Assembly (NCBI RefSeq): GCF_009848505.1
Contig: NZ_WWDL01000006.1
Coordinates: 1-64,000 of the forward strand
Length of the DNA stretch: 64,000 nt
Source of the DNA: Muricoccus harenae
GTDB taxonomy: Bacteria > Pseudomonadota > Alphaproteobacteria > Acetobacterales > Acetobacteraceae
Direction of reading: 5' to 3'
Shown here: one piece after another, positions 8,042 to 15,744 of the stretch
Position numbering within the stretch: the stretch's first letter is position 1
How the letters are laid out: each line of letters starts with the position of its first letter
Translations under genes and position numbers: made by a program
The notes under the pieces: model-generated
Seen by the model: only the letters and a program-made list of their open reading frames with translations
What the model was told of the DNA's origin: nothing
Database searches by the model: none

Positions 8042-8989
8042 ATGCAGCGCCGCGCCCTTTTCGCCGCCGCCCTTTCGCTGCCCGCGCTCCGCAAGGCCGG
8101 TGCCCAGACGACGCTGCCGGTCGTCGCAACCTTCTCGATCCTTGGCGACCTGGTTCGGCAGGTGGCGGGGGACCGGCCGCTTGCGCTCAGCGTCTTCGTC
8201 GGTCCGGATGGGGACGCCCATGACTTCCAGCCGCGCCCGTCCGATGCGGAGAAGCTGCGCGGCGCTGCCTTGCTGGTCCGCAACGGCCTCGGCTTCGATG
8301 ACTGGCTCGGACGCCTCACGAATGCCGCGGGCTTCCGCGGCGTCACCACCACCGCAAGCGATGGCGTCACGATCCGCGCTGCCGAAGCTGGCCACGACCA
8401 CTCCCATGGTGGTGGGGCGGGCCGCCGGCGGCCCCATGCGGTCCAGCCCAGCCGGACGCCCGACCCGCATGCCTGGGGGAACCCCCGCAACGTGCAGACC
8501 TATGTTCGCAACATCGCGGCTGGCCTTTCCTCCGCCGATGCGGGCAACGCCACCCTCTATGCCCGCAATGCGGCAGCCTACTCCGCCCGCCTGGGAACGC
8601 TCGATGCCGAGACGCGCGCAGCGGTGGCCGCCGTGCCTGAGGCGCGACGCAAGGTTCTGACCAGCCATGACGCCTTCGGCTATTTCGGGGATGCGTATGG
8701 CATCCAGTTCCTCGCACCCCAGGGCGTCAGCACGCATTCCGAGCCCTCGGCCGCCGATGTTGCCGGCCTCATCCGCCAGGTGAGGGCCGAGGGAATTTCC
8801 GCCGTCTTCGTAGAGAACATGACCAGCACCAGCACGCTGGATCGCTTGGCGCGCGAGGCTGGCGTGCGGGTGCGCGGCCGCCTCTATTCCGACTCCCTCT
8901 CGCCTCCGGATGGCCCGGCGCCGAGCTACGAGGCATTGATTCGCCACAACACCGGCCTGATCGTGCCGGCGATGCGGGGGGACGCCTGA
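8042..8989 (+). CDS. Periplasmic zinc-binding protein, ZnuA-like
   Basis: Substrate-binding protein of the metal (cluster 9) ABC family; it captures Zn2+ or Mn2+ in the periplasm. The 315-residue product opens with a signal peptide (MQRRALFAAALSLPALRKAG, cleavage after AQ). The four expected metal ligands are visible: His60 (DAHDFQPRPSD), His143 (PDPHAW), His209 (TSHDAFGYF) and Asp284 (YSDSLS). A His-rich loop (HDHSHGGG, residues 118-125) typical of zinc ZnuA proteins precedes the second ligand. A Zur-like operator sits just upstream. No permease (ZnuB) or ATPase (ZnuC) is nearby; instead the gene overlaps an outer-membrane barrel gene by one base (TGATG). Confidence 0.85.
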   Translation: MQRRALFAAALSLPALRKAGAQTTLPVVATFSILGDLVRQVAGDRPLALSVFVGPDGDAHDFQPRPSDAEKLRGAALLVRNGLGFDDWLGRLTNAAGFRGVTTTASDGVTIRAAEAGHDHSHGGGAGRRRPHAVQPSRTPDPHAWGNPRNVQTYVRNIAAGLSSADAGNATLYARNAAAYSARLGTLDAETRAAVAAVPEARRKVLTSHDAFGYFGDAYGIQFLAPQGVSTHSEPSAADVAGLIRQVRAEGISAVFVENMTSTSTLDRLAREAGVRVRGRLYSDSLSPPDGPAPSYEALIRHNTGLIVPAMRGDA

Positions 8990-10206
8990 TGCGTGCCCTG
9001 CCCAGCCTCATCGCTGCTCTTTCCCTCGTCGCTCTGCCGGCCGCTGCCCAGCTTGCCGACCCGCCCTCGGGCACGGGAGTGAACCTCTACCCGCAGATAT
9101 CAGGCGAAATGGACGCGCGCATCTTTTCGCAGTCCACGACCTCCGCCACGGATCGCCGCCAGCGCGGGACCAACATCTTCATGCGTGGCGAGATCTCGGC
9201 CGGCCTTTTCCTCTCACCGGAATGGTCGATCCAGACCACCATCGAGACAGAGCCCGTCGGCGAGGTGGAACCGAATGGCGGCACCACTGCCTTCCGCTAC
9301 CAGGCCGCCTTCATCGAGGAACTGCGTCTGGACTGGCGGCCAACAGATCGCCTGACCCTCTATGGCGGCAAGTTCTCTGCCCCTTTCGGGCGCGGCCATC
9401 ATGATTTCCCGGGCCTGCTGATGGATGTCCGCGCGGAAGAGACTTACCTCATCAAGGAGAGCCTCGGCATCGGCGGCACCGCCACCTATGTCTCCGACGT
9501 CCGGTTCGGCGAGCACGACATCTCAGTTGCCGCATTCGCCTTCGACACGAGCCCCCTCAGCGAGACGGCCTTCACGCGCAAGCGCTGCTGTGAGGGCGAC
9601 TTCGAGCGCTTCTCCCGGAATTCGCGCCGCCAGGGCGGGCCGGGCAATACCGGGCAGTTCGACAACTTCGTCATCGCCCTCGATGGCGACAAAATGCCCT
9701 TCCTGCCCAACACCTCTTACCACCTGGCCTTCCTCTCCCGTGGGCCGGGCGTGGATGGCACGAAGCGCGAGACGGGCTTCGCCGCCGGGCTCCGCCACGA
9801 GATCCGTTGGAGCGAGGAGCTCCGAACCTTGCTCTTTGGCGAGTTCGTGCAGTTTCGTGGGGCCGGCGGGAACCCGCGCGAAGCCGGTCCGGAAATCCTG
9901 GACGCCTTCAGCATGGGCACAGGGGAGTCCGAGCCGGTGACGGTGAGCGAGCGCCGCCGCTTCACCACCATCGGCGCCCAGACACGCCATGGCCCCTGGC
10001 GCGCCACCGTCGGCTTCCAGCGCGACGAGCGGAAGCGCAGCGAGAACACCGTGCCCCGGGCAACCTACATCGAAGCCTCGGTGGGCCGCGACCTGCCGCT
10101 GAACTTCCGCCTCGATGTCGGCTACCAGCGCAGCATCGGTGGCGAGAGGCGGGAGGACAAGGCCGATGCCGTCATCGCCGTGCTGGGCTGGAGGGCGTCC
10201 TTCTGA
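8989..10206 (+). CDS. Outer-membrane beta-barrel, zinc-operon partner
   Basis: A 405-residue secreted protein with an N-terminal signal (cleavage near PAAAQ). It has alternating amphipathic strands throughout (for example LTLYGGKFSAPFG and RATVGFQRDER) and a C-terminal Phe, as expected of a Bam-inserted barrel. A short Cys-Cys pair (KRCCEG) lies in a loop. It resembles porin-like or TonB-independent barrels annotated as hypothetical. The ATG overlaps the stop of the ZnuA-like gene, so both should share the Zur-like promoter. A role in moving zinc, or a zinc chelate, across the outer membrane is an inference from that coupling. Confidence 0.65.
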   Translation: MRALPSLIAALSLVALPAAAQLADPPSGTGVNLYPQISGEMDARIFSQSTTSATDRRQRGTNIFMRGEISAGLFLSPEWSIQTTIETEPVGEVEPNGGTTAFRYQAAFIEELRLDWRPTDRLTLYGGKFSAPFGRGHHDFPGLLMDVRAEETYLIKESLGIGGTATYVSDVRFGEHDISVAAFAFDTSPLSETAFTRKRCCEGDFERFSRNSRRQGGPGNTGQFDNFVIALDGDKMPFLPNTSYHLAFLSRGPGVDGTKRETGFAAGLRHEIRWSEELRTLLFGEFVQFRGAGGNPREAGPEILDAFSMGTGESEPVTVSERRRFTTIGAQTRHGPWRATVGFQRDERKRSENTVPRATYIEASVGRDLPLNFRLDVGYQRSIGGERREDKADAVIAVLGWRASF

Positions 10207-10219
10207 CGGGCCATCCCGT

Positions 10220-10621
10220 TCAGGGAACCGCGCCAGGGGCCGCATGGCAGATGGCCTCCAGGTTGTAGCCGTCCGGGTCCAGCACGAAGGCCGCGTAGTA
10301 GTTAGCGTGGTACTTCGGCCGCAGGCCCGGCGCCCCGTTGTCCACTCCGCCGGCCTTCAGCGCGGCGGCGAAGAAGGCATCCACCGCCTTCCGCGAGGCC
10401 GCGCTGAAGGCGAAATGCGGGAGTGGCGGCGCAGCCGTGCCCTGGGTAATCCAGAAGTCGCCGCCGGGATCGAGCGATTTTCCATGCCCGTCCGCCACGC
10501 CGAAGCTGGCGGCATCCGCATGCCCATGCGTGAACCGATAGCCAAGCGGGTGCAGCGCGGCCTCGTAGAAGCGCCGGCTGCGGCCGAGGTCCGAGACCGT
10601 GATGCCGAGGTGATCCAGCAC
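10220..10621 (-). CDS. VOC-family (glyoxalase-like) protein
   Basis: A 133-residue vicinal-oxygen-chelate protein with the paired beta-alpha-beta-beta-beta modules. It starts MLDHLGITVSDLGRSRRFYE (His4 as first ligand), and ends with FVLDPDGYNLEAICH, where the Glu is the classical last ligand. The 'KYHANYYAAFVLDPDG' segment is typical of the lactoylglutathione-lyase-like subgroup often annotated as glyoxalase/bleomycin-resistance protein. The substrate is unknown. It is convergent with the barrel gene to its left and divergent from the DUF423 gene to its right. Confidence 0.85.
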   Translation of the reverse strand: MLDHLGITVSDLGRSRRFYEAALHPLGYRFTHGHADAASFGVADGHGKSLDPGGDFWITQGTAAPPLPHFAFSAASRKAVDAFFAAALKAGGVDNGAPGLRPKYHANYYAAFVLDPDGYNLEAICHAAPGAVP

Positions 10622-10733
10622 GCGTCCTTCCTCCTTGATGGGGTGGCGTGAACTTAGCCTTTCCGCGGCGGAAGCATCGCGCCGGAATGCGGCAAGGCTC
10701 CCCCGGCCCCCGGCCTTCTGCTAACCCCCTGCC

Positions 10734-11099
10734 ATGGACCGCATCTGGATCGCGGCCGGCTCCCTGGCCGGCCTCCTCGCCGTCGCCCTCTCGGCCTATG
10801 CGGCGCATGGGCTGACGCTGGACCCCGCCCGCGCCCGCATGGTCGACAACGCGCTGACGCAGCAGGGCTGGCACGCCCTGGCCCTGATCGCCGCCGGAAT
10901 CCTGGCTGGCCGGTGGGGCGGCTGGGCGGTGCAGGGGGCAGGGGCCGCCTTCCTGCTAGGCATGATCCTGTTCTGCGGGGCCGTCTGGTATGTGGCGCTG
11001 ACCGGGCGCAGCCTCGGCTCGGTCGCGCCCATGGGGGGGATGCTGCTGATGCTGGGCTGGCTGCTTTTGGCCGCCTCGGCGGTGCTGCACCGCTCGTGA
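10734..11099 (+). CDS. DUF423 family membrane protein
   Basis: A 121-residue inner-membrane protein with four predicted helices. It has the family hallmark AAHGL (residues 22-26), the 'QQGWHALALIAAG' helix, and a C-terminal 'GSVAPMGGMLLMLGW' helix close to the family's 'iaPiGG...iaGW'. Function in the family is unknown. Its stop overlaps the GTG start of the following methyltransferase, as often seen for DUF423 next to RlmM-type genes in Proteobacteria. Confidence 0.88.
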   Translation: MDRIWIAAGSLAGLLAVALSAYAAHGLTLDPARARMVDNALTQQGWHALALIAAGILAGRWGGWAVQGAGAAFLLGMILFCGAVWYVALTGRSLGSVAPMGGMLLMLGWLLLAASAVLHRS

Positions 11100-12037
11100 G
11101 TGGCACCGGGCTGCGGGGGCCGGTCCGCTCCGCCTATCTGGCGGCGGAGGGCTTCGAGGCGGAGCTGGCGGAGGATCTGCGCCGCGCCGGGCACCGGGTC
11201 GCCGGTTGGCACGGACCGCTCGCCCTCTCCCCCGATCCCGTGCCGGAAGGCTCGAACGCCGCCCCCTGGGCACTGGACGTGTGGGATGCGCCACGGGAAA
11301 TCCCGGTGCCTTCCATCAAGGCCGCCGCCGATGCGTTGCGCGCGATCCAGCGCAACTGGGGCCTGCTGGACGTGGCGCATCACCGCCGCGCCGCGCTGAT
11401 TCGGGACGCCCTGCCGGTGCTGCGGCCAAAGCCGATCGTCTTCCCCCAGACCCCGCCTGCCTCCCATCTCGGGGCCTGGACGCTGCTTGCGCCGGACCGG
11501 CTGCTGGCAAGCCCGACCAAGAGCAGCCCCTTCGTCAACGGCACCCCCGCCTTCGTCGAGGACCGGGAGGGGCCACCCAGCCGCGCCTATCTCAAGCTGT
11601 GGGAGGCACTGACCCGCCTCGGCCGCTGGCCGGCAGCGGGCGCAAGCTGCCTCGACCTGGGCGCCGTGCCGGGCGGGTGGAGCTGGGCCCTGGCGGAGCT
11701 GGGCGCCCAGGTGACGGCCGTGGACAAGGCGGAGATGGACCCCATCGTCGCCGCCATGCCGAATGTGACGGTGCGGAAGGAAAGCGCCTTCGGCCTCGAT
11801 CCCTTCCCGGTGGATTGGCTGTTCAGCGACGTGATCTGCTACCCGTCGCGCCTGCTGGGGCTGGTGCGGCGCTGGATGGAGGCGGGGGCGGCGAAGAACA
11901 TCGTCGTCACCATCAAGTTCCAGGGCGAGACGGACCATGAGACCGCAGCCGCTTTTGCGGCGATCCCGGATGGGATGGTCTTCCATGGCGCCTACAACAA
12001 GCATGAGCTGATGTTCGCCTGGCCGCGCCAGGCCTGA
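11096..12037 (+). CDS. RlmM-like 23S rRNA methyltransferase
   Basis: SAM-dependent methyltransferase related to RlmM (2'-O-methylation of C2498 in 23S rRNA). The 314-residue product has an N-terminal THUMP-like part (AYLAAEGFEAELAEDLRRAG). Its Rossmann domain has the SAM loop LDLGAVPGGWSWALAELGAQ near residues 186-205, then VTAVDKAEMD and a late VVTIKFQGE strand bearing the catalytic-type Lys. It starts at GTG in a GTGA overlap with the DUF423 gene, so the two are coupled. It is somewhat shorter than E. coli RlmM (366), so orthology is probable but not certain. Confidence 0.78.
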   Translation: MSGTGLRGPVRSAYLAAEGFEAELAEDLRRAGHRVAGWHGPLALSPDPVPEGSNAAPWALDVWDAPREIPVPSIKAAADALRAIQRNWGLLDVAHHRRAALIRDALPVLRPKPIVFPQTPPASHLGAWTLLAPDRLLASPTKSSPFVNGTPAFVEDREGPPSRAYLKLWEALTRLGRWPAAGASCLDLGAVPGGWSWALAELGAQVTAVDKAEMDPIVAAMPNVTVRKESAFGLDPFPVDWLFSDVICYPSRLLGLVRRWMEAGAAKNIVVTIKFQGETDHETAAAFAAIPDGMVFHGAYNKHELMFAWPRQA

Positions 12038-12080
12038 GCCGCTGGCCTGGGCCAGCAAGAGTCAGAAAGAGGAGGATGCG

Positions 12081-12998
12081 TTGCGCGCCTGTTTCGTCGA
12101 TGCCGGGGGTGCCCTGGCGGATGTGATGGAGAAGCTGCACCGGCCGGCCGACATGCCGGTGACGGTGAACCGCCAGCCGGACATCACCCCTGATCAGCTT
12201 CCCGCCGTGCTGGCCGGGCATGACATCGCCATCATCGACCACACCGCCCTGCCGCTGGCGATCGCGAAGCAGGTGCCGACGCTGAAGCATGTGGTCTTCC
12301 TCGGCACTGGCGCGCGCAGCTACATGAATCCGGAGGAGCTGGAGGCCGAATGCGGCATCCAGGTCCATATCATCAAGGGCTATGGCGACACGGCGGTGGC
12401 GGAGATGGCCTTCGCCCTGATGTGGGCCTCGGCCAAGGGCATCGCCTTCATGGATCGCGGCATCCGCGCCGGGAAATGGCTGCGGACCGATGGCGTGGAG
12501 CTGACGCGCAAGACGGTCGGGCTGATCGGCTTCGGCGGCATCGGCGCGGAGATGGCGCGGCTCTGCAACGGCGCCGGCATGCGGGTGCTGGCCTGGAACC
12601 GCACGGTGCGCGAGGCGTCCGGGGTGGAGTTCACCGATCTCGACACGCTGCTGGCCGAAAGCCACGTCGTCTCCATGCACCTGCTGCTGAGCGACGAGAC
12701 GCGTGGCTTCCTCTCCGCCGAGCGTATCGCGAAGATGCGCAAGGGCGCGATCTTCGTGAACACCGCCCGCGGCGCGCTGACGGACGAGGCGGCGCTGGCC
12801 AAGGCCGTGGAGAGCGGCGCGATCGGCCATATCGGCCTTGATGTCTATGCGGAGGAGCCGCTGCCGGCGGGGCATTTCCTCTCGAAGGTCGAGAACGCAA
12901 CGCTGGCCGCCCATTCCGCCTTCCGGACGCCGGAGGCCAGCGACAACCTCATCGAGGCGGCGCTGGAGCATTGCCGCCGCATCGCGCGGGAAGGCTAG
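12081..12998 (+). CDS. D-isomer-specific 2-hydroxyacid dehydrogenase
   Basis: NAD(P)-dependent oxidoreductase acting on D-2-hydroxyacids. The 305-residue product has the nucleotide-binding GFGGIGAEMARL (residues about 152-163), the 'FVNTARGALTDEAAL' strand carrying the catalytic Arg, the Glu of 'DVYAEEPLP', and the active-site His in AAHSAF. The start is a TTG: a GGAGG at 12071-12075 is spaced five bases from it, while the nearby ATG at 12076 is out of frame. The physiological substrate is not deducible. Confidence 0.85.
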   Translation: MRACFVDAGGALADVMEKLHRPADMPVTVNRQPDITPDQLPAVLAGHDIAIIDHTALPLAIAKQVPTLKHVVFLGTGARSYMNPEELEAECGIQVHIIKGYGDTAVAEMAFALMWASAKGIAFMDRGIRAGKWLRTDGVELTRKTVGLIGFGGIGAEMARLCNGAGMRVLAWNRTVREASGVEFTDLDTLLAESHVVSMHLLLSDETRGFLSAERIAKMRKGAIFVNTARGALTDEAALAKAVESGAIGHIGLDVYAEEPLPAGHFLSKVENATLAAHSAFRTPEASDNLIEAALEHCRRIAREG

Positions 12999-13087
12999 AG
13001 AGGCACCTCAGGCCGGCGTGCCGCCTGTGTCAGGCTAGGTGAAGAGCAAAGCCTTTTGCCGGGATGGGCGGGTCGAACACCGCGATT

Positions 13088-13117
13088 GCTCCGAACTATC
13101 CCGGGGCAGTTCGGAGC
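13088..13117. terminator. Convergent-gene hairpin
   Basis: A perfect 10-bp stem (GCTCCGAACT / AGTTCGGAGC) with a 10-base loop lies between the 3' ends of the dehydrogenase (+) and the thioredoxin-like gene (-), starting two bases beyond the latter's stop. There is no U-run on either strand, so it is either a weak bidirectional terminator or an mRNA 3'-end protector. Confidence 0.55.
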
Positions 13118-13118
13118 C

Positions 13119-13502
13119 TCAGCTCAGCTGCTCGGCGATAGCTCGGGTGAAGGGCTCCGCGCCCGGCCAGCCGGTGATCCGGCCGATGCGGCGCGTGCCA
13201 CGGAATACGAAGAAGGCTGGGACGCCGTGCAGCCCGAAGCGGCTGGCCATCTCCGGATCGTCATAGACATTGCTGTGCAGCCAGCGGACCTGGTCCCACT
13301 GGAAGCGCTCGGGCGAGAGGAGGATGGCGCGCTTCGCCACGTCGCAATTCGGGCAGTTGAAGCCCCAGAGGAAGAGCAGGGTGAGGGAAGGGGCCCCGGC
13401 ATCCTCCAGGGCGCCGTCCAGCGCCTCGCTGCGGATCGCGCGCATGGGAAAGCGGGCGAAGAAGTCGGGTATGGTGCTGTCGGATACGGTGCTGTCGGCC
13501 AT
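13119..13502 (-). CDS. Thioredoxin-family protein
   Basis: A 127-residue cytoplasmic thioredoxin-fold protein. The redox motif is WGFNCPNC (Cys50, Cys53), differing from the classical WCGPC in its loop. It is followed by the conserved cis-proline (HGVPAFFVF) and the closing 'GWPGAEPFTRAIAE' helix. It probably acts as a thiol reductase for particular partners rather than as general thioredoxin. The CPNC-type loop is common in alphaproteobacterial 'thioredoxin family protein' entries. Confidence 0.82.
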   Translation of the reverse strand: MADSTVSDSTIPDFFARFPMRAIRSEALDGALEDAGAPSLTLLFLWGFNCPNCDVAKRAILLSPERFQWDQVRWLHSNVYDDPEMASRFGLHGVPAFFVFRGTRRIGRITGWPGAEPFTRAIAEQLS

Positions 13503-13534
13503 GCTGGCCTATCTGCGGGCGGCGGGCCGGTTCC

Positions 13535-14425
13535 TCAAGGCGCGTCGGCGCCGATCGGCTCGGGGGCGCTGGTTCGCATGCGGCCCTTCCACCCGCCCTC
13601 CCGCGCTGCCCAGGCCCGGGTGAACTCGGCGCCGAGCAGGAAGACCTGCGCGGAGTAATAGACCCACAGCAGCACCACGATCAGCGCACCGGCCGCGCCA
13701 TAATCCTCGGCCAGGCCGCTGCCGCCGATATACCAGCCGATCACCGTCTTCCCGATGCTGAACAGGAAGGCGGTGATGACCGCGCCCACCGCCACGTCTC
13801 GCCATGCCAGATGCCGGTCCGGCAGGATTTTGTAGATGGCGGCAAACAGCAGCGCGACGAGGCCGAAGCTGACCAGGAAGTTCAGCGCCTTCAGCAGGAT
13901 TTCCAGCGCTGGCAGAAAGCCCGTGATCCAGCCGCTGAAGGCGGAAATCATGGCGCTGACCAGCAGCGAGACGAGCAGCAGGAAGCCCGTAGCCCCCACC
14001 AGCCCGATCGACAGGGCCCGCGCCCTCACCAGCGCAGTGACGGAAACCGGCTTCGCCTCCGCCCTCCAAATGACGTTGAGCGCGCCCTGCAGCTCCGCGA
14101 AGACGCCCGATGCCGTGATAAAGAGGACGCCGAAGCCGATCAGCGCCGCGAATCCCTTGCCGCTCGTGTCATCCGAGCTGCCCTTCATCACCTCCTCGAT
14201 TGCCTGCCCCCCTTCCTTGCCGACGAGGCCGGTGAGCTGCGCCGAAACCGCGTCGCTCACCATGTCCTGCCCGAAGAAGAAGCCGGCGATGGCCACCGCC
14301 ACCACCAGGAGCGGCGCAATGGAGAAGAGAGTGTAGCAGGCGATGGCGGCGCCGCGCGTCATGGCCTCGTGCTCTACGAAGCCCGAGACGGCGTCCTTGA
14401 TGAGCTTCCAGATCCTGCTGAGCAT
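13535..14425 (-). CDS. YihY/virulence factor BrkB family protein
   Basis: A 296-residue inner-membrane protein with about six helices and the family signatures: MTRGAAIACYTLFSIAPLLV near the start, a large periplasmic loop (residues about 60-95), and DYGAAGALIVVLLWVYYSAQ followed by LLGAEFTRAW. The family was once called ribonuclease BN, a mis-assignment; its real function is unknown, with proposals of transport or flippase activity. It lies 32 bases downstream-to-upstream of the thioredoxin-like gene on the same strand and could share its transcript. Confidence 0.88.
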   Translation of the reverse strand: MLSRIWKLIKDAVSGFVEHEAMTRGAAIACYTLFSIAPLLVVAVAIAGFFFGQDMVSDAVSAQLTGLVGKEGGQAIEEVMKGSSDDTSGKGFAALIGFGVLFITASGVFAELQGALNVIWRAEAKPVSVTALVRARALSIGLVGATGFLLLVSLLVSAMISAFSGWITGFLPALEILLKALNFLVSFGLVALLFAAIYKILPDRHLAWRDVAVGAVITAFLFSIGKTVIGWYIGGSGLAEDYGAAGALIVVLLWVYYSAQVFLLGAEFTRAWAAREGGWKGRMRTSAPEPIGADAP

Positions 14426-14713
14426 GCGTTCCCCGCGCCTAGTTGCGCTCCCGCTACAAGGCCACGACCGACGTGGGGGTTGCAGCGCGTTCAGCGATAG
14501 ACCTTGTCGCTCGCTACAACAGCGGCGGCGTTGCCGGCCAAACGGGGGCAGTATCAGTGTCTTTCGCAGCCTGCCGAGAATCCGGGAAACGCTAAGGTTC
14601 CGCCCCGGCCGCGTGCGGGTAATATTCTTGTGCGGAACGGCTATGCGAGTTCCATAGCTTGCTCGTGGGCCCCGCCCTGCCTATCCCGGCGCAAAGTTTC
14701 CGGAGGCCCCGCC

Positions 14714-15694
14714 ATGACGAACCGTTCCAGCCGCCGCACCCTGATGGGTGCCGCCCTGGCCCTTCCTGCCCTCCGCGCTGCAAATGCGCAGGACAATTGG
14801 CCCACCCGGCCGGTCCGCTTCCTCATCCCCTTCCCGCCGGGGCAGGCGACCGACACCATCCTGCGCGTCCTGGCGGACGAACTGTCTGGCAAGTGGCCGC
14901 AGCGGGTGGTGGTGGAGAACCGTGCCGGTGGTGCAGGGGTGGTGGGAACCGAGGCCGGCGCCCGCTCGGCGCCGGATGGCTACACCATCGTCGCCTCGAC
15001 CAGCGGCACCAATGGCATCAACCCCAGCGTCATTCCCAACCTGCCCTATGACGCAGAGCGCGACTTCAACTACATCACAACGGTCTTCACCGTGCCGCTG
15101 ATGATCGTGGCGCACCCCTCCTTCGCGCCGAAGGACGTGCCGGCGCTGCTCGCCGCGGCGAAGGCGGACCCAGGGGGCATCAACTACGGAAGCGGTGGTC
15201 CCGGCACCTCACAGCACATGTCGGCGGAGTTATTCTGCAGCCGTGCCGGGGTGCGCCTGACCCATGTGCCCTATCGCGGCAGCGGCCCGGCCATGGCGGA
15301 CCTGATCGCAGGGAACATCCCGATGATGTTCGACAGCGTCGCGAGCGCATTGCCGCATGTCCGCTCCGGCCGGATCAAGGCCCTCGGCGTCACCTCCGCC
15401 GCGCGGGCGCCGCAGCTTCCGGAAGTGCCGGCCATCGCCGAGACCCTGCCGGGCTACGAGGCAATCGGCTGGGCCGGCCTCTGTGTTCCGGCTGGAACCC
15501 CGGAACCGATTGTCGTCCGCATCAATGCCGATGTGACCGCCCTCTTGCGCGACCCCGCTTTTGCCGCACGCATGTTGCAACTGGGTGGCACGCCTTCGCC
15601 CCAGACCCCTGCCGAGGCAAATGCCTTCGTGCGGTCGGAGATCGCGAAGTGGCGCGAGGTGGCGCGCAGCGCGAATGTCCGGCTGGGAGGCTGA
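14714..15694 (+). CDS. Bug-family tripartite tricarboxylate binding protein
   Basis: Periplasmic solute receptor (TctC/Bug type) that captures carboxylates. The 326-residue product begins with a twin-Arg-like signal (SSRRTLMGAALALPAL, cleavage after NAQ). It shows the family's phosphate/carboxylate loops: PFPPGQATDT (residues about 39-48), then VVENRAGGAGVVGTE, and the 'VPYRGSGPAMADLIAG' segment. A GGAGG ribosome-binding site at 14702 supports the ATG. No TctAB permease is adjacent, as is common for orphan Bug proteins. The ligand is unknown. Confidence 0.88.
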   Translation: MTNRSSRRTLMGAALALPALRAANAQDNWPTRPVRFLIPFPPGQATDTILRVLADELSGKWPQRVVVENRAGGAGVVGTEAGARSAPDGYTIVASTSGTNGINPSVIPNLPYDAERDFNYITTVFTVPLMIVAHPSFAPKDVPALLAAAKADPGGINYGSGGPGTSQHMSAELFCSRAGVRLTHVPYRGSGPAMADLIAGNIPMMFDSVASALPHVRSGRIKALGVTSAARAPQLPEVPAIAETLPGYEAIGWAGLCVPAGTPEPIVVRINADVTALLRDPAFAARMLQLGGTPSPQTPAEANAFVRSEIAKWREVARSANVRLGG

Positions 15695-15706
15695 CGGACC
15701 GCCGGA

Positions 15707-15733
15707 CCCGGGGGGCCGTGCCCGGCCCCCGGT
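15707..15733. terminator. Bidirectional terminator-like hairpin
   Basis: ACCCGGGGGGCCG / CGGCCCCCGGT forms a strong GC stem with a three-base loop between the convergent Bug-protein gene (+) and uvrB (-). The sequence AATCCAAATC following on the plus strand has few Ts, so the stem rather than a U-tract would have to do the work. Confidence 0.5.
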
Positions 15734-15744
15734 AGAATCCAAAT

